The notes under the pieces are model-generated. The model had not been told where the DNA came from. It ran no database searches and saw only the letters and a list, made by a program, of their open reading frames with translations. A stretch of 64,000 nt of DNA from Actinoplanes siamensis (GTDB taxonomy: Bacteria > Actinomycetota > Actinomycetes > Mycobacteriales > Micromonosporaceae), in assembly GCF_016862395.1 (NCBI RefSeq), contig NZ_BOMW01000037.1, positions 62,001 to 126,000 on the forward strand, in the 5' to 3' direction. A program made the position numbers and the translations under genes. This document shows, piece after piece, positions 25,984-35,549 of this stretch; the first letter of the stretch is position 1; every line of letters starts with the position of its first letter.

Positions 25984-26798
25984 CGACAGCGGTGCTCGAC
26001 GCGCCCACCCACCTGGACGCGCCGCGGGGCGGGTCGTTCCTCGCGCTGATCAGGCACAGCGCCGCCCTCGCCAAGCGCAGCCTGATCAAGACCGTGCGCA
26101 CGCCCGAAGCCCTGATCGACGTGACCATCCAGCCGGTGATCTTCCTGATGATGTTCACCTACCTGTTCGGCGGCGCCATCGCCGACGGCGACCGGCACGG
26201 CTACCTGCAGTTCCTGCTGCCCGGCATGCTGGGCCAGTCACTGGCGATGGGCAGCATCGCCCTCGGCCAGAACCTCAACGCCGACATCGAGAAAGGCGTC
26301 TTCGACCGGTTCCGGTCCCTGCCGGTGTCCCGGGCGGCGCCCCTGGTCGGCGCGGTGCTCGCGGACATCGTCCGCTACCTCACGGTGTGCGTGGTGATGC
26401 TCGGCTTCGGCGCCGTCATGGGCTTCCGGATCGAGACCGGCACGGTCGCCACACTCGCCGCGATCGGCCTGGCCGTCGGCTTCGGACTGTGCTTCGCCTG
26501 GATCTCGGTCTGGGTCGGCATGCTCGTGCGCACCTCGGGCGCGGTGCAGGGCGTGATGTTCCTGCTGGTCTTCCCGCTCTCGTTCGGCAGCGACGTGTTC
26601 GTGGGGACCGACACGCTGCCCGGCTGGCTGCAGGACTTCGTCCACGTCAACCCGATCACCCACCTGGTCGGCGCCGAACGCGGCCTGCTGATCAGCGGGC
26701 CGGTCGCCCACCACCTGTGGATCACCCTGGCCTGGATGGCCGGGCTGCTGGCGGTCTTCGTACCGCTCGCCCTGCGCGCCTACAACAAGCGCACCTGA
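25980..26798 (+). CDS. DrrB-type ABC exporter permease
   Basis: A 272-residue protein with six membrane helices and the ABC-2 pattern: a hydrophilic N terminus (LIRHSAALAKRSLIKTVRTPE), then TM1 (IQPVIFLMMFTYLFGGAI), the IEKGVFDRFRSLPVSRAA coupling segment and the terminal helix. With the DrrA-type ATPase it should form a drug or metabolite exporter. The start overlaps the bridge ORF. Its stop codon directly abuts the stop of the convergent SARP gene (TGATCA), so no intergenic terminator fits. Confidence 0.94.
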   Translation: MTTAVLDAPTHLDAPRGGSFLALIRHSAALAKRSLIKTVRTPEALIDVTIQPVIFLMMFTYLFGGAIADGDRHGYLQFLLPGMLGQSLAMGSIALGQNLNADIEKGVFDRFRSLPVSRAAPLVGAVLADIVRYLTVCVVMLGFGAVMGFRIETGTVATLAAIGLAVGFGLCFAWISVWVGMLVRTSGAVQGVMFLLVFPLSFGSDVFVGTDTLPGWLQDFVHVNPITHLVGAERGLLISGPVAHHLWITLAWMAGLLAVFVPLALRAYNKRT

Positions 26799-29700
26799 TC
26801 AGCTCTCGATCGCGCGCAACTGGCCCGGGTCCGCCCGGGCCAGTGCCGTGTTCGGGTCCAGGCTCCAGCCCGCCGCGTACGCCTCGGCGAACCCGTCCTC
26901 CCCCAGCGCTGCCCGGCCACGCCGGCCCAGCTCGGCCACCTGCAGATCGGTCGGATCGTGCGACCCGCGCAACCGGGCCGCCGCGCCCAGCAGCTGCGCC
27001 GCCTCCCGATGCCGGCCCAGCAGCTCCGCCAGCCCCGCCGCGCCCACCGCCACCAGCGACAGGATCGGCATGTCCCGGGTCTCCAGCGCCGCCGCGTACG
27101 CCAGCACCAGCGCCCGCTCCGCCCCGGCCGCATCCCCCCGGCGCAACGCCACCCACGCCCGCACCCCCTGGACGATCGCGATCCCGTGATGGCCGTTCAG
27201 CAACGCGAACTCCTCGCGCCGCAGACCCGCCTCGGCCTGCGACACCAGCTCCTCGGCCCGGTCCAGCTCACCCAAGGTGACCCGCATCCCGGCCTCCAGG
27301 CCGTCGATGAGCAGCATCATCTCCGGCGACGCGGCCCGCCCGGCCCGGGCCCGGGCACCGGCGAGCGCGGTCAGCGCCTCCTCCGGCTCACCTCGCCGCA
27401 GGTGCAGGTCGGCCCGACGCAGATCGATGAAGATCTCGTCACCCAGGTCCAGCGAGCCGAACTCGCCGGCCAGCGCCTTCGCCGTCAGCAGATCGGCAAG
27501 CGCGCCGTCCAGGTCACCCTCGTACTGCCGCAGCAGCGCCCGCAACGGCAGCACGGTCGCCTGACCCCACCTGTCGCCGGCCACCCGGAACCCGGCCAGC
27601 GCGTCCGAAACGTCGACCCGGACCTGCGCGATGTCCCCGTTGTTCTCCGCCACCTGGGCGCGGAACAACTGCGCCAGCGCCGACACCCACGGATCCGGGC
27701 CGGCCACCAGCTCGTCCATCCGTGCCTGGGCGGCCTCCCGCTCCTCCGCCATGAACAGCACCACCGCGGAGAGAGCGCCGGCCAGCCCGGGCAGCCTCGG
27801 ATGCGCCATCAGCCGGTCGGCCAGCGCACGCAGCCGATCCTGGCGCTGCCGCACGCTCTCCGCCGCCATCAGCACCTCGGAGCTGACCCGGTTCAGCGTC
27901 AGCACCGCCTCGGCACAGTCCGCGACCAGCGGGTCCCGCTCCCCCGGCAGCCGCAGCGCCTCGTCCATCCAGAACGCGGCGTCGGCGTGCCGGCCGAACA
28001 TCTGCCAATACCAGACCAGGCGCAGCGCCAGCCGGGTCGCGCCGTCCGCGTCACCCTCGTCGCACAGGTGACGCAGGGCGGCCAGGGCGTTGTCGTACTC
28101 CGCCCGCAGCACCACCAGCGCGTCCAACTGCTCGGCGGTCCGCAGCAGCGGATCGTACGCGGCGACCAGCTCGGACAGGTACCGGGCCGCCAGGCCCCGC
28201 GTCGCGGTGAGCGCCCGCTGCGCGGCGAGCTGGTCGATGCCGTACTCCCGCAGGGTCTCCAGCATCCGGTAGCGGCCGTCCGGCGCGCGCTGCAACAGCG
28301 ACTTGTCCACCAGCGCGGCCAGCAGCTCCGGGATCGCCGCGGCCGGCACCCCGGAGCCGGCGCACACCGCGGTCGCCGTCCCCACGGTCACTCCGCCGGG
28401 CAACACCGACACCCGGTCGGCCACCACCCGCTCGTCGGAGGCCAGCAGCTCCCAGCTCCAGGCGATCACCGCGCGCAGCGTCCGGTGCCGCGGCAACGCC
28501 GTCCGGCTGCCCGTGGTGAGCAGCCGGAACCGGTCGTCCAGGCCAGCCGCCAGCTCCTTGAGCCCGAGCGTGCGCAGCCGGGCCGCGGCCAGCTCCAGCG
28601 CCAGGGGCAGACCGTCCAGCCGGCGCACGATCTGCACCACGTCGGCCACACTCGACTCGTCCACCGTGAACCCGGGCAGCACGGCGGCGGCCCGCTCGGC
28701 GAACAGCCGCACCGCCGGCGACTCCCGCGCCTCGTCCAGCCCGGCCTGCTCCGGGACGCCGAGCGGGCCCAGCGGCACCAGCGCCTCACCGTCCACCGCC
28801 AGCGGCTCCCGGCTGGTCGCCAGAATCCGCAAGCCGGGGCAACGCACCAGCAGCGCCGTCGCCAGATGGGCTACGGCGTCGATCAGGTGCTCGCAGTTGT
28901 CCACCAGGAACAGGCACTCACGCGCCGCGAACTGGTCCACCAGCACGTCGACCTCGGTGCGCCCCTCCGGCCGCAGCCCCGATCCACCCTCGAAGATCGC
29001 CGCGGCGCGCAACCCGGTCGCGGTCAGCACCGCCGCCGGCAGCTCGGCCGGCGCGGTCACCGACGCGAGATCGATCAGCCAGACACCGTCGCGGAAGTCC
29101 CCGCGCCGGCGCCGCGCCGCCTGCGTGGCCAGCCGCGTCTTCCCGGCGCCACCGGGCCCCAGCACGGTGATCAACCGCCCGCCGGCGAGCAGGTCGTCGA
29201 CCCGGGCCAGGTCGGCCTCGCGGCCGATGAAACTCGTCAGCGGCTCCGGCAGGTTGCTCGCCGCCGGCGACCCCTGCGCCGGTACGCCCGTTGCCGGGCG
29301 GCCCTGCGCCGGACCGTCCCGCTCCACGCCACGCAGCAGGGCCAGGTGCTTCTCACGCAGCGCCGCCCCGGGATCCGCGCCCAGCCGGTCGGCGATCTCC
29401 GCCCGGACCCGCTCGTACAGCGCGAGCGCGTCCGCCTGCCGCCCCTGAGCGGCCAGGGTGTCCATCAGCAGCCCCGCGACCCGCTCGTCCAGCGGATGCT
29501 CCGCCAGCAGCCGGGTGAGCCGCCCCTCCGCCGCGTCGAACCGCCCGAGCAGCAGATCCGCCTCGGCGAGGTCGGCGAGCGCCGCGCCCACCGCCCGCCC
29601 GAGCCGCGCCCCGACCGCGCCGGCCACCACGCCGGCCTCGGCGGCGACCGGCCCCCGCACCAGCCCGGCGGCCTCCCCCAGCAGCTCCGCGGCCGCCCGC

Positions 29701-30077
29701 GCGGCCCCGGCCCGCAACTTCCGCCGCCCGCCCGCGGCCAGCCGCTCGAACCGGATCACGTCCACGTCGTCGCCGGCCACCGCCAGCCGGTACCCACCCT
29801 CGTCCTGGGTGACGGCGTCCGCGTCACCGAGCACCCGGCGCAGCCGCGACACCAGCGACTGCAAAGCGTTTGCCGGATCGGCGGGCCGGTCCAGCGGCCA
29901 CAGCGAGTCCACCAGCACGGCCGCGCCAACCGGCCGACCGGCGGCCAGCGCCAGCCGCACGAGCAGGCCCCGCAGCCGCGCTCCGGGAACCGCCAGGTCG
30001 TCGTCCCCGCGGCCGACCCGCAACCCGCCGAACAGGCCGACCCGCAACCGCCCGGCGCGTTCCCCGTGCTCGCTCAC
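26799..30077 (-). CDS. Large SARP/AfsR-type transcriptional regulator
   Basis: A 1092-residue regulator with a GTG start. Order: an OmpR-like winged helix (about 10-95), the bacterial transcriptional activation domain (about 100-250), an NB-ARC ATPase (about 275-560) with Walker A GPGGAGKTRLA and Walker B ECLFLVDNCEH, and a long C-terminal helical repeat region (about 640-1085) of TPR type. Family members activate antibiotic clusters or stress functions in actinomycetes, often in response to kinases or ligands. It converges on the DrrAB-type genes with abutting stops; whether it regulates them is unknown. Confidence 0.93.
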   Translation of the reverse strand: MSEHGERAGRLRVGLFGGLRVGRGDDDLAVPGARLRGLLVRLALAAGRPVGAAVLVDSLWPLDRPADPANALQSLVSRLRRVLGDADAVTQDEGGYRLAVAGDDVDVIRFERLAAGGRRKLRAGAARAAAELLGEAAGLVRGPVAAEAGVVAGAVGARLGRAVGAALADLAEADLLLGRFDAAEGRLTRLLAEHPLDERVAGLLMDTLAAQGRQADALALYERVRAEIADRLGADPGAALREKHLALLRGVERDGPAQGRPATGVPAQGSPAASNLPEPLTSFIGREADLARVDDLLAGGRLITVLGPGGAGKTRLATQAARRRRGDFRDGVWLIDLASVTAPAELPAAVLTATGLRAAAIFEGGSGLRPEGRTEVDVLVDQFAARECLFLVDNCEHLIDAVAHLATALLVRCPGLRILATSREPLAVDGEALVPLGPLGVPEQAGLDEARESPAVRLFAERAAAVLPGFTVDESSVADVVQIVRRLDGLPLALELAAARLRTLGLKELAAGLDDRFRLLTTGSRTALPRHRTLRAVIAWSWELLASDERVVADRVSVLPGGVTVGTATAVCAGSGVPAAAIPELLAALVDKSLLQRAPDGRYRMLETLREYGIDQLAAQRALTATRGLAARYLSELVAAYDPLLRTAEQLDALVVLRAEYDNALAALRHLCDEGDADGATRLALRLVWYWQMFGRHADAAFWMDEALRLPGERDPLVADCAEAVLTLNRVSSEVLMAAESVRQRQDRLRALADRLMAHPRLPGLAGALSAVVLFMAEEREAAQARMDELVAGPDPWVSALAQLFRAQVAENNGDIAQVRVDVSDALAGFRVAGDRWGQATVLPLRALLRQYEGDLDGALADLLTAKALAGEFGSLDLGDEIFIDLRRADLHLRRGEPEEALTALAGARARAGRAASPEMMLLIDGLEAGMRVTLGELDRAEELVSQAEAGLRREEFALLNGHHGIAIVQGVRAWVALRRGDAAGAERALVLAYAAALETRDMPILSLVAVGAAGLAELLGRHREAAQLLGAAARLRGSHDPTDLQVAELGRRGRAALGEDGFAEAYAAGWSLDPNTALARADPGQLRAIES

Positions 30078-30594
30078 GGTTGCGATCCTCTCGCGCCCGC
30101 ACCACCCGGACCAAACCGGTCGACCGCGCGGCCTCGCGGCCGCAGCCCAGTCCTCCCCGCACCTCTCCTAGGGCTTCCTAGGAGGCTAGCTTGCCCGGCT
30201 GAGGATCGGACGGAGGGTGCTGTTCACCCGCACCGGCTCTCCACGCAGGAGCATGGCCTGCCGTCGATGCCCGGCAAGCACAGGATGTCGTGTGCGGACC
30301 GGGAGACGCCTCTCAGATCCAGCCGCACGCTCCCGGCTGGGCCACACGGGTCCCAGCGGGCTTTCGAGAGACCCTTCACAACCAGCCGGGAGGTGAGCGC
30401 TGAGCCGGGCCTGTCACGCGTGACCTGGGTCGTGGGAGACAGCGTCGCGCGAGGCAGGACGGGGCGGAGCAGCCGCCCGCGCACCGTCCCCTCCATTCCA
30501 GCAGCGTGCACCAGCGGTCACGGCGGCACCCGCCGATTGCGGATCATGCGGATCGGGTAATCGGAGATCAACGCTGATCGGGAGGAGGCCAGTC
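30078..30594. other. Non-coding stretch upstream of the SARP gene
   Basis: 517 bases between divergent genes. It holds the inverted repeat at 30165-30184 near the SARP start and GGGAGGAG, the ribosome site of the PRC-barrel gene. No gene is supported in it. Confidence 0.5.
30165..30184. promoter_or_regulatory. Perfect inverted repeat upstream of the SARP gene
   Basis: CTCCTAGG-GCTT-CCTAGGAG, an 8-bp perfect dyad with a 4-base spacer, lies 88 bases before the GTG of the SARP-type gene. It could be an operator or part of its promoter region. Confidence 0.5.
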
Positions 30595-31020
30595 ATGACG
30601 ACGCCGCACGCCAGCATCGAACTGATCAAGCTGAGCGACAGTGACCAGATGGTCGGCGACCCGGCCGAGGACATCCGGGGACGGAAGGTCCACGACCGCG
30701 ACGGCCACGACCTGGGCCGGGTCGACGACCTGCTGATCGACCCGGAGGAACACAAGGTCCGGATGCTGCACGTCGGGCACGGCGGCATCCTGGGCTTCGG
30801 GGCGAAGTCGTCCTACATTCCGATCGAGGCGATCCGGGCGATCGACGACGAGGTCGTGCACGTGGCCGAGCCGAAGCAGATCATCGCGGAGGCCCCGGTG
30901 TACGACCCGGCGCTGATCGACGCCACCGACTACTACGACCAGCTGTACCGGCACTACGGGTACCCGCCGTTCTGGAGCGCCGGCTACCTGTACCCCGGCT
31001 ACCCGTACTACCGCATCTGA
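30595..31020 (+). CDS. PRC-barrel domain protein
   Basis: A 141-residue soluble protein with ATG after GGGAGGAG. Residues 20-100 form a PRC-barrel (DIRGRKVHDRDGHDLGRVDD, then VRMLHVGHGGILGFGAKSSY), a small beta domain that binds protein partners or RNA. The C terminus is aromatic, rich in Tyr, Pro and Gly (HYGYPPFWSAGYLYPGYP). Actinobacterial members with this layout are often stress-induced, but no function is established. The stop overlaps the convergent ABC gene by 13 bases. Confidence 0.88.
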   Translation: MTTPHASIELIKLSDSDQMVGDPAEDIRGRKVHDRDGHDLGRVDDLLIDPEEHKVRMLHVGHGGILGFGAKSSYIPIEAIRAIDDEVVHVAEPKQIIAEAPVYDPALIDATDYYDQLYRHYGYPPFWSAGYLYPGYPYYRI

Positions 31021-32726
31021 TCGGCCCGGTGCCAGGAGCGCCACAGCGCCGCGTACGGCCCGCCGGCGGCGAGCAGTTCGTCGTGCGTGCCGAGCTCGAT
31101 GATCCGGCCGTCGTCCATGACGGCGACCCGGTCGGCGTCGTGCGCGGTCTGCAGGCGGTGGGCGATGGCGATCACGGTACGCCCGTGCAGCACCGCCGCC
31201 AACGCACGCTCCGCGTCCCGGGCCGCGGTCGGGTCGAGCAGCGCGGTGGCCTCGTCCAGGATGACCGTGTGCGGCCCGGCCAGCAGCACCCGGGCCAGCG
31301 CGAGCTGCTGCGCCTGCGCCCCGTCCGGCGGCGCGAGCCCGAGATCGCGGTCCAGGTCGCCGGCCCAGTCCGCGCCGACCGTGGCCAGGGCGCGGCGCAG
31401 CTCGTCGTCGGGGGCGGGCACCATCAGGTTGTCGCGCACCGTCTCGCGGAACACGTGGTGCTCCTGGGTGACCAGGACGACCTGGCGGCGCAGCTGTTCG
31501 GGCGGCAGGCCGGCGATCGGCACGCCGCCGACCGTGACGCTGCCGGCGGTGGGGCGGTCGACGCCGGCGATCAGACGGCCCAGCGTGGACTTGCCGGCCC
31601 CGGACAGCCCGACGACGGCGAGGCGTTCCCCCGGTCGTACCGTCAGATCGATGTCGTGCAGGACGTCGCGGCCGGACTCGTAGGCGAAGCGGACCCCGCG
31701 GATCTCGATCCGGTCGTCCGCCGGTGCGGCCACCGGATCCGTGGCCGGCGCGTCCACCTCGGACAGGCCCTCCACCCGGGCGAACGACGCGGCCGCCGCC
31801 TGCAGCTGCTCGATCCGGATCAACAGCGTGTCCAGCGGGTTCACCAGTTGCCGCAGGTAGAGCACGGCCGCGCCGACCGTGCCCAGGCTGACCCGGCCGT
31901 CGAAGTGCAGCAGCCCACCGAGCAGCAGCACCAGCACCACCGGGATCGCGTAGGACGTCTCCACCACAGGGAAGAACACGCTGCGCAGGCCGAGAGTGAT
32001 CAGCCTGGTCCGGCGGGTCTCGTCGATCGCCGCGTGCCCGGCGGCCAGGCGGCGGCCGGCCAGCCCGAACGCCTCGATGGTCCGCGCGCCGGAGGTGGTC
32101 GCGGCCAGCTCCTCGGCCAGCCGCGAGTTGGCCTCACCCTCGCGCAGGTAGGCGTCCCGGGCGCGGCGCAGGTACCAGCGGGTGACGAACCAGACGCCGG
32201 AGAGGCCCAGCACGCCGGCGACGCCGAGCACCGGGTTCAGCACGATCACCGCCACGACGATGAACGCCATCTCGACCAGGCCGATCAGGATCCGCGGCAG
32301 CACGTCGCGCAGGGTGGTGGCGACCGCGTCGACGTCGGTGGTGCCGCGCGCCGCGATGTCGCCGGCCGGGACCCGCTCCACCACCGAGGCGGGCAGGGCG
32401 AGCGCCCGGCGCAGGAACGTCTCGCGGATCCGGGCCGAGGTGCGCTCGCCGAAGCGGTACGCCAGCGCGAGCGCCCACCGGGACAGCAGCGTCTGGGCGA
32501 TCGCGCAGGCCAGCACGGCCAGCGCCAGCCGGTCCACGGCGGGCACGCCACCGCCGGCGGCCACCGTGTCGATCACCCGGCCGAGCAGCCACGGCGCGCC
32601 CAGCCCGGCGATCGCGGCGAACGAGTTCAGCACGGTCATGGCGGCCACTGAACGCTTGTCCGCGGCGATCAGCCGCAGCGTGGCGCGCACGACCGGCCGT
32701 TGACCGGCGACCGGCAGCGCGGTCAC
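31008..32726 (-). CDS. Heterodimeric ABC exporter half, canonical Walker A, altered signature
   Basis: A 572-residue fused TMD-ATPase. The GTG at 32726 overlaps the previous stop (GTGA), so the two halves are coupled. Six helices span residues 15-310. The ATPase has an intact Walker A (GLSGAGKST), Q-loop LVTQEHH, Walker B VILDEAT and H-loop IAHRL. The signature LSGGQ is replaced by PDGAQAQQ. Its partner has the opposite defects, so the dimer should have one working ATP site. It probably exports a lipid, drug or peptide; the substrate is unknown. Confidence 0.92.
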   Translation of the reverse strand: MTALPVAGQRPVVRATLRLIAADKRSVAAMTVLNSFAAIAGLGAPWLLGRVIDTVAAGGGVPAVDRLALAVLACAIAQTLLSRWALALAYRFGERTSARIRETFLRRALALPASVVERVPAGDIAARGTTDVDAVATTLRDVLPRILIGLVEMAFIVVAVIVLNPVLGVAGVLGLSGVWFVTRWYLRRARDAYLREGEANSRLAEELAATTSGARTIEAFGLAGRRLAAGHAAIDETRRTRLITLGLRSVFFPVVETSYAIPVVLVLLLGGLLHFDGRVSLGTVGAAVLYLRQLVNPLDTLLIRIEQLQAAAASFARVEGLSEVDAPATDPVAAPADDRIEIRGVRFAYESGRDVLHDIDLTVRPGERLAVVGLSGAGKSTLGRLIAGVDRPTAGSVTVGGVPIAGLPPEQLRRQVVLVTQEHHVFRETVRDNLMVPAPDDELRRALATVGADWAGDLDRDLGLAPPDGAQAQQLALARVLLAGPHTVILDEATALLDPTAARDAERALAAVLHGRTVIAIAHRLQTAHDADRVAVMDDGRIIELGTHDELLAAGGPYAALWRSWHRADQMR

Positions 32727-34396
32727 CTCTCCGCCCCGAAGACGCGGGTCACCAAGGCACGGTAGCCCGGCTCGGCGGAGAGCAGCTCGCGGTGCGTGCC
32801 GGTGGCCGCCACCCGGCCGCCGACCAGGTAGTGCACGATGTCGGCGCGGTCCAGCAGCACCGGCGAGGTGGTCGCCACCACGGTGCCGCGGCCGGACCGG
32901 GCGGCGGCCAGGCGTTCCGCGATGGCCGCCTCGGTGTGCGCGTCGACGGCCGACGTCGGCTCGGCGAGCAGCAACATCTCCGGGTCGGCGTACAGCGCGC
33001 GGGCCAGCCGGAGCCGCTGCCGCTGGCCGCCGGAGAGGTTGCGGCCGGCCCACTCGACCTCGCGGTGCAGGTCGCCGGCGACGTCGTGGGCCACGGCGGT
33101 GTCGATCGCGACGCGGATCAGGTCGTCGTCCGGGTCGTGGCGGCCGGCAACCACCGCGCGCAGCGGGCCGGCGAAGAGGGCGGCCCCGTTCTCCGCGACC
33201 AGGATCCGGTCCCGGACCACCTGGCGGGCGACCCCGTCGAGCCGACGCCCGTCCCAGGCCACCGGCCGGCCGGTGGCGGGCAGGTAGTGGCCCAGCCGGT
33301 CCAGGATCTCGGCGGCGTCCGCCGGCCGGGCGCCGGCGAGGGCGGTCATCCGCCCCGGCTCGGCGACCACTCCGGACTCCGCGTCGTGCAGACGAGCCGG
33401 CCCGGGCGGCCCCGCCCCGCCCGCCGGATCGTCGAGCGGCAGATTCAGGAAGCCGGTCACCCGGCGCGCGGAGACCAGCCCGTACGTCAGGTCGAACCCG
33501 CAGAAGATCAGCACACTGACCGGGATCACCAGCATCGCGGTGTACCCGTAGACCGCGACCAGCTGGCCCGCGGTGATCTCGCCGGCCGCCGCCATCCGCG
33601 CGGCCACCCAGACCACCACCGCCAGGAACACCATCGGCAGTCCGTCGCCCAGCGCGTTCACCCAACTGGACGGGCGGCCCACCCGGTAACCCTGGTCGCG
33701 CAGCCGGGTGGAGTCGCGCACGTACCTGGCGAGGTGGGTGTCGCCGCCGCCGAGCCCGTTGAGCACCCGCAGCCCGCCGACCACGTCGACCAGCCGGGCG
33801 TTGAGCTCGCCCTGCCGCTCCCGGTACCGCGAGCCGGCCCGCTGGGTGCGCCCGAGCAGCGGCCCGACCAGCACGCCGAGCACCGGCACGCCGACCAGCA
33901 CGACCAGGGTGAGCAGCGGCGCCGTGCGGTGCAGCAGGGTGGCGACGAACGCGCAGGCCAGGATCGCCGCGACGCCGACCCCGCCGACGTTCATCGCGCG
34001 GCCGATCAGCCAGACGTCGGAGATGCCGATGGTGACCACCTCACCGGCGGTGATCCGGCGAGGCAGCGCGGCGCCGAGCCGGGTGGCGTGGGTGAGCACC
34101 AGGTCGGCGGTGCGCAGCGCGGCGGCGATCCGCAGCTTGGTCATGCTGCGGTGGCGCATGATGCCCAGCCCGGCGCCGGCCACGCCCACCGCGAGAACAG
34201 CCGCGGACCAGGCGATCAGCGGACCCGGGCGGCGCGGGCTCAGGCCGCGGTCGATCGCCTGGGAGATGAGGTACGGCGTGGCGGCCAGGGTGGCGAACCA
34301 CAGCGACCCGAACAGCGCGCCGAGCGCGACCCGGCCCTTCAGTTGCCGCGCCAACCACCACAGGTACTGCCCGGGTCTCCGCTCCACAACGGACAT
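32723..34396 (-). CDS. Heterodimeric ABC exporter half, degenerate Walker A
   Basis: A 557-residue fused TMD-ATPase. Helices span about residues 18-310. The ATPase keeps an intact signature (LSGGQRQRLRLARAL), but Walker A has lost the GxGKS core (GRMTALAGARPADAAE), Walker B reads LLLAEPTSAVD with Ala where Asp is usual, and the H-loop His is replaced in VVATTSPVLL. The Glu after Walker B remains. With the downstream partner it would form an asymmetric exporter of the TM287/288 or BmrCD kind. First gene of the pair; the acetyltransferase gene is 32 bases upstream. Confidence 0.92.
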   Translation of the reverse strand: MSVVERRPGQYLWWLARQLKGRVALGALFGSLWFATLAATPYLISQAIDRGLSPRRPGPLIAWSAAVLAVGVAGAGLGIMRHRSMTKLRIAAALRTADLVLTHATRLGAALPRRITAGEVVTIGISDVWLIGRAMNVGGVGVAAILACAFVATLLHRTAPLLTLVVLVGVPVLGVLVGPLLGRTQRAGSRYRERQGELNARLVDVVGGLRVLNGLGGGDTHLARYVRDSTRLRDQGYRVGRPSSWVNALGDGLPMVFLAVVVWVAARMAAAGEITAGQLVAVYGYTAMLVIPVSVLIFCGFDLTYGLVSARRVTGFLNLPLDDPAGGAGPPGPARLHDAESGVVAEPGRMTALAGARPADAAEILDRLGHYLPATGRPVAWDGRRLDGVARQVVRDRILVAENGAALFAGPLRAVVAGRHDPDDDLIRVAIDTAVAHDVAGDLHREVEWAGRNLSGGQRQRLRLARALYADPEMLLLAEPTSAVDAHTEAAIAERLAAARSGRGTVVATTSPVLLDRADIVHYLVGGRVAATGTHRELLSAEPGYRALVTRVFGAER

Positions 34397-34428
34397 CCTG
34401 CCTTTTCCCGGCAGCCGCCCGGAACCGA

Positions 34429-34962
34429 TTAATCCAGTGCCCGACGCATCCGCAGGCTACGGATGTGGTCGTCCTCCCGGGAGAGATCGGCCTGCACGGT
34501 CTCCACCGGCTGGAAGCCGCGCGACCGGTAGAACCCGATCCCGGCCGCGTCCCCGAGGAACACCGACAGCCACACCTCGGTCCCGCCGGCCCGGCGGATC
34601 TGCTCGGTCACCCGGTCCAGCAGCAGGGTGCCGAGGCCCCGGCCACGCTCCGCCGGGTCCAGGTAGATCAGGTGCAGCTCGCCGACACCCGGCCGGGTGA
34701 GCCCGCCACCGGCCGCGCCGAGCACCCGGCCGTCCTCCTCGGCGACCTGGTATCCGAACCACTTCGGCGGGTCGGCCGGCACCTGCCGGGCCACCCGGTC
34801 CGCGCCGAAGTAGATGCCGACGGTCCGGTCGATGTAGCCGGCCGGCAGCACCTCACGGAACGCGACGCGGTACGCAGTGGTGCAGATTTCCGCGATCCGG
34901 GTCGCATCGACGCTGGTCGCGGAGCGGGCAACGGCGGTCAACGATGTTCGGGTCACTCGCAC
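34429..34962 (-). CDS. GNAT-family N-acetyltransferase
   Basis: A 177-residue enzyme with a GTG start. The acetyl-CoA site is clear: LHLIYLDPAERGRGLGTLLLDRV holds the RxxGxG loop, and the following strand/helix ends at GFYRSRGFQPVETVQ. It should acetylate an amine of a small molecule or protein; the substrate is unknown. It precedes the heterodimeric ABC exporter genes on the same strand with a short gap, so they may share a transcript. Confidence 0.88.
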   Translation of the reverse strand: MRVTRTSLTAVARSATSVDATRIAEICTTAYRVAFREVLPAGYIDRTVGIYFGADRVARQVPADPPKWFGYQVAEEDGRVLGAAGGGLTRPGVGELHLIYLDPAERGRGLGTLLLDRVTEQIRRAGGTEVWLSVFLGDAAGIGFYRSRGFQPVETVQADLSREDDHIRSLRMRRALD

Positions 34963-35019
34963 ACCCTAGATCAACGTGTGAGCTGCCCGGAAAGATCACC
35001 GATCCGGCCCCGCCCCCGG

Positions 35020-35448
35020 TCAGCCGTCGTCCCGCTCGCCGATCCGCGGCGTCCCGCCGACGCAGGCCAGCTTCACCCTCACCCGGTCGTGGCCGTCCCG
35101 GACGGAGCGGAACTCACCCTCCTGGGCGCTCTGCTCGTGCACCGCGAACCCCTGCGCCGGCGACATCGAGACGATCTTCCGGCAGTCGGCGACCACCGTC
35201 CCGCCGCGGGTCCGGAACGAGCTCTCCTGGCCGGTGGTCGCCGGCGCCGGGCCGATCGACGCCTGGGGACCGCGCGACGGCGTCGCGGGCACCTCGGCCA
35301 GCTCCCGCTCCACCTGCGCCTCACTGATCGCGTCGTCCCGGTCGGTCAGCCCGACCAGACCGATCCCGACCACCCCGACCAGCACGGCGAGGATCGCCGC
35401 GACCACCCACCCCGCGACGATCACCATGCGCTGCCCGAACGAACTCAC
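35020..35448 (-). CDS. Single-pass membrane protein, unknown function
   Basis: A 142-residue protein. One membrane helix (MVIVAGWVVAAILAVLVGVV, about residues 8-32) is followed by a hydrophilic outside domain with two cysteines (ADCRKI and KLACVGG) that could form a disulfide. The start is GTG at 35448; an ATG at 35427 would begin right at the helix. No known domain was recognised. The neighbours are an acetyltransferase gene and a divergent two-component system. Confidence 0.65.
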   Translation of the reverse strand: MSSFGQRMVIVAGWVVAAILAVLVGVVGIGLVGLTDRDDAISEAQVERELAEVPATPSRGPQASIGPAPATTGQESSFRTRGGTVVADCRKIVSMSPAQGFAVHEQSAQEGEFRSVRDGHDRVRVKLACVGGTPRIGERDDG

Positions 35449-35549
35449 CCGGCCACTATGCGCCGGGCCGGGCTAAGCCGCCCCCGGGACACGGCTAAGG
35501 GACGGTTAAGAAAGGCCGGGGGCGCCCGGCGAGCGGATACCGTGCAGCG

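Noticed and set aside
26958..30560. A 1200-codon open frame on the plus strand
   Set aside because: It is the mirror of the SARP-type gene. The translation is Arg/Gln/Pro/His-rich low complexity without domains, as expected for antisense of high-GC coding DNA.
32726..33665. Upstream extension of the second ABC half
   Set aside because: The extra codons are an out-of-frame shadow of the first ABC half. The GTG at 32726 with the GTGA overlap gives a protein of normal length.
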